A stretch of 9,868 nt of DNA from Chloroflexota bacterium (lineage in GTDB: Bacteria; Chloroflexota; Limnocylindria; Limnocylindrales; CSP1-4): positions 1-9,868 of the forward strand of contig JAJYGK010000122.1 of NCBI GenBank assembly GCA_021790715.1, given 5' to 3'. A program made the position numbers and the translations under genes. Positions 6,923 to 9,868 of the stretch are shown here, one piece after another. The notes beneath the pieces are model-generated. The model ran no database searches. It saw only the letters and a list, made by a program, of their open reading frames with translations, and had not been told where the DNA came from. Within the stretch, counting starts at the first letter, position 1. Each line of letters starts with the position of its first letter.

Positions 6923-7987
6923 TCAGACGGCGACCGGGCCGGCGGCGGGCACGAACGCCTCCGGGTGTTTCAGGAACTGCGAGCGGCACGGCGCGCAGCA
7001 GAACGCGTACGTGATCCCGCCGTGCGCGGCGACGTGGCGGACCGCATTGGGGTCAACGGTCATGCCGCACACCGGGTCGACCAGCACGATCTCCGGCGAC
7101 GCCGCCTGCCGGCCGGCCGCGTCGTCGCCCGCCTGGCCGGGAACGCGCGCCTCCTCGTGCCGCTCCACCGCCCACTCCGGCTCGGCCGCGGGCCCGGCGG
7201 GCCGCCCGACCGGCCGGGCCGCCGTCCGGGACCGCCGGAGCTGCACGAGTTCCGCCAGGATCGAGAGCGCGATCTCGCCGGGCGTCTCCGCGCCCAGGTC
7301 GAGACCGGCCGGTGCCCGGAGCCACGCCACGCGCTCAGCCGGCACGCCCTCGCCGAGCAGGTACTCTCGCACGGCGGCGGCACGCGTCGGGGACGCCACG
7401 AGCCCGACGTAGGCGGGGGCCGGGTCGCGGCCCAGGGCGGACGCGATCGCGTCCTCGTCCCACTGGCCCTGCGTGGCGACCACGACGTACGGTGGGGCGG
7501 CGGCCCGCAGCGCGGCGAGGTCGGACGCCGAGTCGACCAGCGAGACGGCCAGCCCGCTCGCCCCGCCCAGCTCGGCCAGTGCCGTCGCGACCGGAGTCGC
7601 GCCGGCCACCCAGAGCGCCGGCCGCGGCAGGTGCGGCTCGACGTACACCTGCAGCGTCCCGCCGGAATGGCACGTCATCAGGAACTCCAGCACGCCGTCG
7701 GCCCGCTCGCCGCCGGAGCCCCCGTCCTTCGAGAGCCGCAGGAGGCGCGGCTGCCCGTCGGAGAGCGAGCGCAGCGCCTCGCGGACGACGATGGGCTGGG
7801 CGCAGCTGCCGCCGACCCAGCCCTCGATCGACCGGTCCGGGTGCACGATGCCCCACGAGCCGGGGTGCGCCGACGTGGGCCGGCGCACCGCCACCACCGC
7901 CGCCAGCGCGAACGGCACGCCGTCGGCCTCGAGCTCCGCGGCACGTGCCAGGACGGAGGACCCGCCCGGCGCGGCCGCCCGCGACAC
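6923..7987 (-). CDS. XdhC/CoxI family molybdenum-enzyme maturation factor fused to a C-terminal YHS domain
   Basis: This 354-residue protein has three parts. Residues 12-110 are the XdhC/CoxI N-terminal domain, with FALAAVVAVRRPTSA, the Cys62-containing GWVGGSC and CHSGG (106-110). Residues 124-250 are the XdhC Rossmann-type domain, with LWVAGATPVA, VVVATQGQWDEDA and APAGLDLGAETPGEIALSIL. A polar linker (251-300) leads to a YHS domain (301-346) with VDPVCGM and FCCAPC, giving Cys307, Cys330, Cys331 and Cys334. XdhC relatives bind molybdenum cofactor and help sulfurate and insert it into molybdenum hydroxylases. YHS domains are Cys-containing and common in copper and heavy-metal proteins. The start is the GTG at 7987, because family similarity begins at once and the coxL stop is only 2 bases upstream. 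The open frame continues far upstream, but there it is antisense-like noise inside coxL. Translation is probably coupled to coxL; a GGGGG lies rather far upstream (8001-8005). Confidence 0.88.
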   Translation of the reverse strand: MSRAAAPGGSSVLARAAELEADGVPFALAAVVAVRRPTSAHPGSWGIVHPDRSIEGWVGGSCAQPIVVREALRSLSDGQPRLLRLSKDGGSGGERADGVLEFLMTCHSGGTLQVYVEPHLPRPALWVAGATPVATALAELGGASGLAVSLVDSASDLAALRAAAPPYVVVATQGQWDEDAIASALGRDPAPAYVGLVASPTRAAAVREYLLGEGVPAERVAWLRAPAGLDLGAETPGEIALSILAELVQLRRSRTAARPVGRPAGPAAEPEWAVERHEEARVPGQAGDDAAGRQAASPEIVLVDPVCGMTVDPNAVRHVAAHGGITYAFCCAPCRSQFLKHPEAFVPAAGPVAV

Positions 7988-7989
7988 GT

Positions 7990-9868
7990 CTATGCCGGCA
8001 CCCCCTTCTCGCGCAGGATCGCCCACACCTTCTGCGGCGTGATGGGGATGTCGACGTGCCGGACGCCCAGGTGCCAGAGCGCGTCGACGACCGCGTTCGC
8101 GATCGCGGGGGGCGCCCCGACCGTCGCCGACTCGCCCACGCCCTTGGCACCGATCGGGTGGTGCGGGGACGGCGTGACCGTCTTGTCCGTCTCCCAGCTC
8201 GGCGTCTCGAGCGCGGTGGGGACCAGGTAGTCGAGGAACGTGCCGGCCAGGTTGTTGCCGTTCTCGTCGTACGAGATCTCCTCGTACAGCGCCGGCGCGA
8301 GGCCCATCGTCAGCCCACCGTGGATCTGCCCGTCCACGATCATCGGGTTGATGATGTTCCCGCAGTCGTCCACGGCCACGAACCGGCGCACCTTCACCTG
8401 CCCGGTGCCGCGGTCGATGTCGACCACGCAGATGTAGCTCCCGAAGGGGAACGTGAGGTTCGGCGGGTCGTAGTAGTCGACGGCCTCGAAACCGGCCTCC
8501 ATCCCGGCTGGGTGGTTCGTGTAGGCGGCGAAGGCGATCTCCTTGATGGTCTTGAAGCGGTCGGGCGAGCCCTTCACGCTCCACTTGCCGTTCGACCACT
8601 CCAGGTCGTCGGGGTTCGCCTCGAGCAGGTGCGCGGCGATGAGCCGGGCCTTCTCGCGGAGCTTGCGCGCGGCCATCGCCGTGGCCGCTCCCGCGGTCGG
8701 GGTCGAGCGGCTGGCGTACGTCCCGAGCCCGTACGGGGCGGTGTCCGTGTCGCCCTCCTCGATCGTGATGTCCGTGGCGGGGATGCCGAGCTCCTCGGCG
8801 ATGATCTGTGCGAACGTGGTCTCGTGGCCCTGGCCCTGCGACTGCACGCCCAGGCGGGCGATCGCGGATCCCGTCGGGTGCACCCGGATCTCGCACGAGT
8901 CGAACATCTTGATGCCCAGGATGTCGAAGGTGTGCGACGGCCCGGCGCCGACGATCTCGGTGAAGCTGCTGATGCCGATCCCCATCAGCTCGCCGCGGGC
9001 GCGCTTCTCGGCCTGCTCGCGGCGGAGCCCCTCGTAGTCGATGAGCTCCATCGCCCTGCGCAGGGCGGCCGGGTAGTTGCCCGAGTCGTACTCCCAGCCG
9101 GTCGCCGAGCGGTAGGGGAACTGCTCGGGTCGGATGAAGTTGCGCATGCGGAACTCGGCGGGGTCGATCCCCAGCTCGTGCGCCGCGATGTCGACCATCC
9201 GCTCGATCGAGTGGACGGCCTCCGTCACACGGAACGAGCAGCGGTAGGCCACGCCTCCCGGCGGCTTGTTGGTGTAGACGCCGTCGACCTCCACGAACGC
9301 GGCCGGCATGTCGTACGACCCGGTGATCACGTTGAAGAGGCCGGCCGGAAACCTCGAGGGATCGGCGGCGGCGTCCGTGTACCCGTGGTCCGCGATCGTC
9401 TTCACGCGAAGCCCGGTCACCTTGCCGTCCTTCGTGGTGCCCAGCTCGCAGCGGACGTGGTAGTCGCGCGCGAACGAATCGGCCTGCAGGTTCTCCGAGC
9501 GGTCCTCGATCCACTTCACGGGGCGGCCCGTCGTCAGCGACGCGACCACCGCCAGCACGTAGCCCGGGTAGACGGGCACCTTGCCGCCGAACCCGCCGCC
9601 GATGTCGTGCGTCTTGATGCGGATCCTGTGCTCGGGGATCTTCGAGACGAGGCTGAAGACGGTCCGGATCGCGTGCGGCGCCTGCGTCGTCATGTGGACG
9701 GTGAGGTGCTCGCGCACCGGGTCCCAGTCGGCGACGCAGCCACACGTCTCGATCGACGAGACGTGGATCCGCGGGATGTAGATGTCCTCGCGCACGACGA
9801 GGTCGGACCCGGCCAGGGCGCGGTCCGCCGCGTCGCGGTCGCCGGATTCCCAGTGCCAGATGTGGTTG
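7990..9868 (-). CDS. coxL: Aerobic carbon monoxide dehydrogenase large subunit, form I (partial, N-terminus outside window)
   Basis: CoxL is the catalytic subunit that oxidises CO with water to CO2 at a Mo-S-Cu site, within a (CoxL-CoxM-CoxS)2 complex. The window holds the last 625 residues; the frame stays open to the right edge, so about 180 N-terminal residues are missing. The form I signature AYRCSFR lies at 9229-9249, and its Cys is the copper ligand. Counting from the edge, this Cys is visible residue 210 and the Gln of TTQAPH is residue 62. The 148-residue spacing equals that between Gln240 and Cys388 of the Oligotropha carboxidovorans enzyme. GGGFGGK and the QGQGHETT cofactor-binding segment are present. 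The catalytic Glu is in GAKGVGE (codon 8131-8133). An internal GTG at 9795 is not a start, since CoxL-like sequence continues upstream. It is the first visible gene of the operon; coxM and coxS are not in the window. Confidence 0.97.
   Translation of the reverse strand, partial: NHIWHWESGDRDAADRALAGSDLVVREDIYIPRIHVSSIETCGCVADWDPVREHLTVHMTTQAPHAIRTVFSLVSKIPEHRIRIKTHDIGGGFGGKVPVYPGYVLAVVASLTTGRPVKWIEDRSENLQADSFARDYHVRCELGTTKDGKVTGLRVKTIADHGYTDAAADPSRFPAGLFNVITGSYDMPAAFVEVDGVYTNKPPGGVAYRCSFRVTEAVHSIERMVDIAAHELGIDPAEFRMRNFIRPEQFPYRSATGWEYDSGNYPAALRRAMELIDYEGLRREQAEKRARGELMGIGISSFTEIVGAGPSHTFDILGIKMFDSCEIRVHPTGSAIARLGVQSQGQGHETTFAQIIAEELGIPATDITIEEGDTDTAPYGLGTYASRSTPTAGAATAMAARKLREKARLIAAHLLEANPDDLEWSNGKWSVKGSPDRFKTIKEIAFAAYTNHPAGMEAGFEAVDYYDPPNLTFPFGSYICVVDIDRGTGQVKVRRFVAVDDCGNIINPMIVDGQIHGGLTMGLAPALYEEISYDENGNNLAGTFLDYLVPTALETPSWETDKTVTPSPHHPIGAKGVGESATVGAPPAIANAVVDALWHLGVRHVDIPITPQKVWAILREKGVPA

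Noticed and set aside
7988..9745. Apparent 940-residue - strand protein joining XdhC-YHS to an upstream segment
   Set aside because: The upstream part is an out-of-frame reading of coxL, rich in Arg/Gly. XdhC similarity begins only at the GTG at 7987.
9793..9795. GTG at 9795 as the start of coxL
   Set aside because: The same frame remains open to the right edge and reads NHIWHWESGD and onward, typical of CoxL. A start here would remove about 200 residues of the cofactor-binding protein.

Overview
The window is very GC-rich bacterial DNA with short intergenic gaps, strong G/C preference at third codon positions, and a mixture of Shine-Dalgarno-led and apparently leaderless genes. It contains no rRNA, tRNA, mobile element or CRISPR array that could fix the taxonomy. 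High GC, a Pro/Thr/Ala-rich lipoprotein linker, a form I CO dehydrogenase and GTG starts would suit a soil or freshwater Chloroflexota lineage (for example Limnocylindria-like) or an Actinomycetota. That assignment is an inference.

Left half, + strand (1-5375): a metallo-beta-lactamase-fold hydrolase (196-1032); a 400-base gap with no convincing gene; a small protein of unknown function (1433-1738); a secreted lipoprotein alpha/beta hydrolase of the tripeptidyl-aminopeptidase type (1838-3406), apparently leaderless; an aldo/keto reductase (3587-4519); and a dienelactone-hydrolase-family protein (4590-5375). These look like individually transcribed or loosely linked hydrolase and oxidoreductase genes. 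Most are separated by 70-180 bases, and several gaps hold GC-rich hairpins.

Right half, - strand (9868 down to 5393): a compact cluster read as coxL (5' end outside the window), an XdhC/CoxI-type maturation factor with a C-terminal YHS domain, coxG, and moaA. Gaps between genes are 2, 32 and 19 bases, so this is very likely one transcript. CoxL carries the AYRCSFR signature of true aerobic (form I) Mo-Cu carbon monoxide dehydrogenase. In this operon the catalytic subunit is followed by a factor expected to handle and sulfurate the molybdenum cofactor, a membrane/electron-transfer partner (CoxG), and the first enzyme of molybdenum cofactor synthesis (MoaA). The operon converges on the + strand genes at 5376-5392.

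The most interesting item is the XdhC-YHS fusion. YHS domains are Cys-rich and often associated with copper or heavy-metal proteins, and the CoxL active site needs copper as well as sulfurated molybdenum. A single protein may therefore link the two parts of Mo-S-Cu cluster assembly. This is a hypothesis from domain content only.
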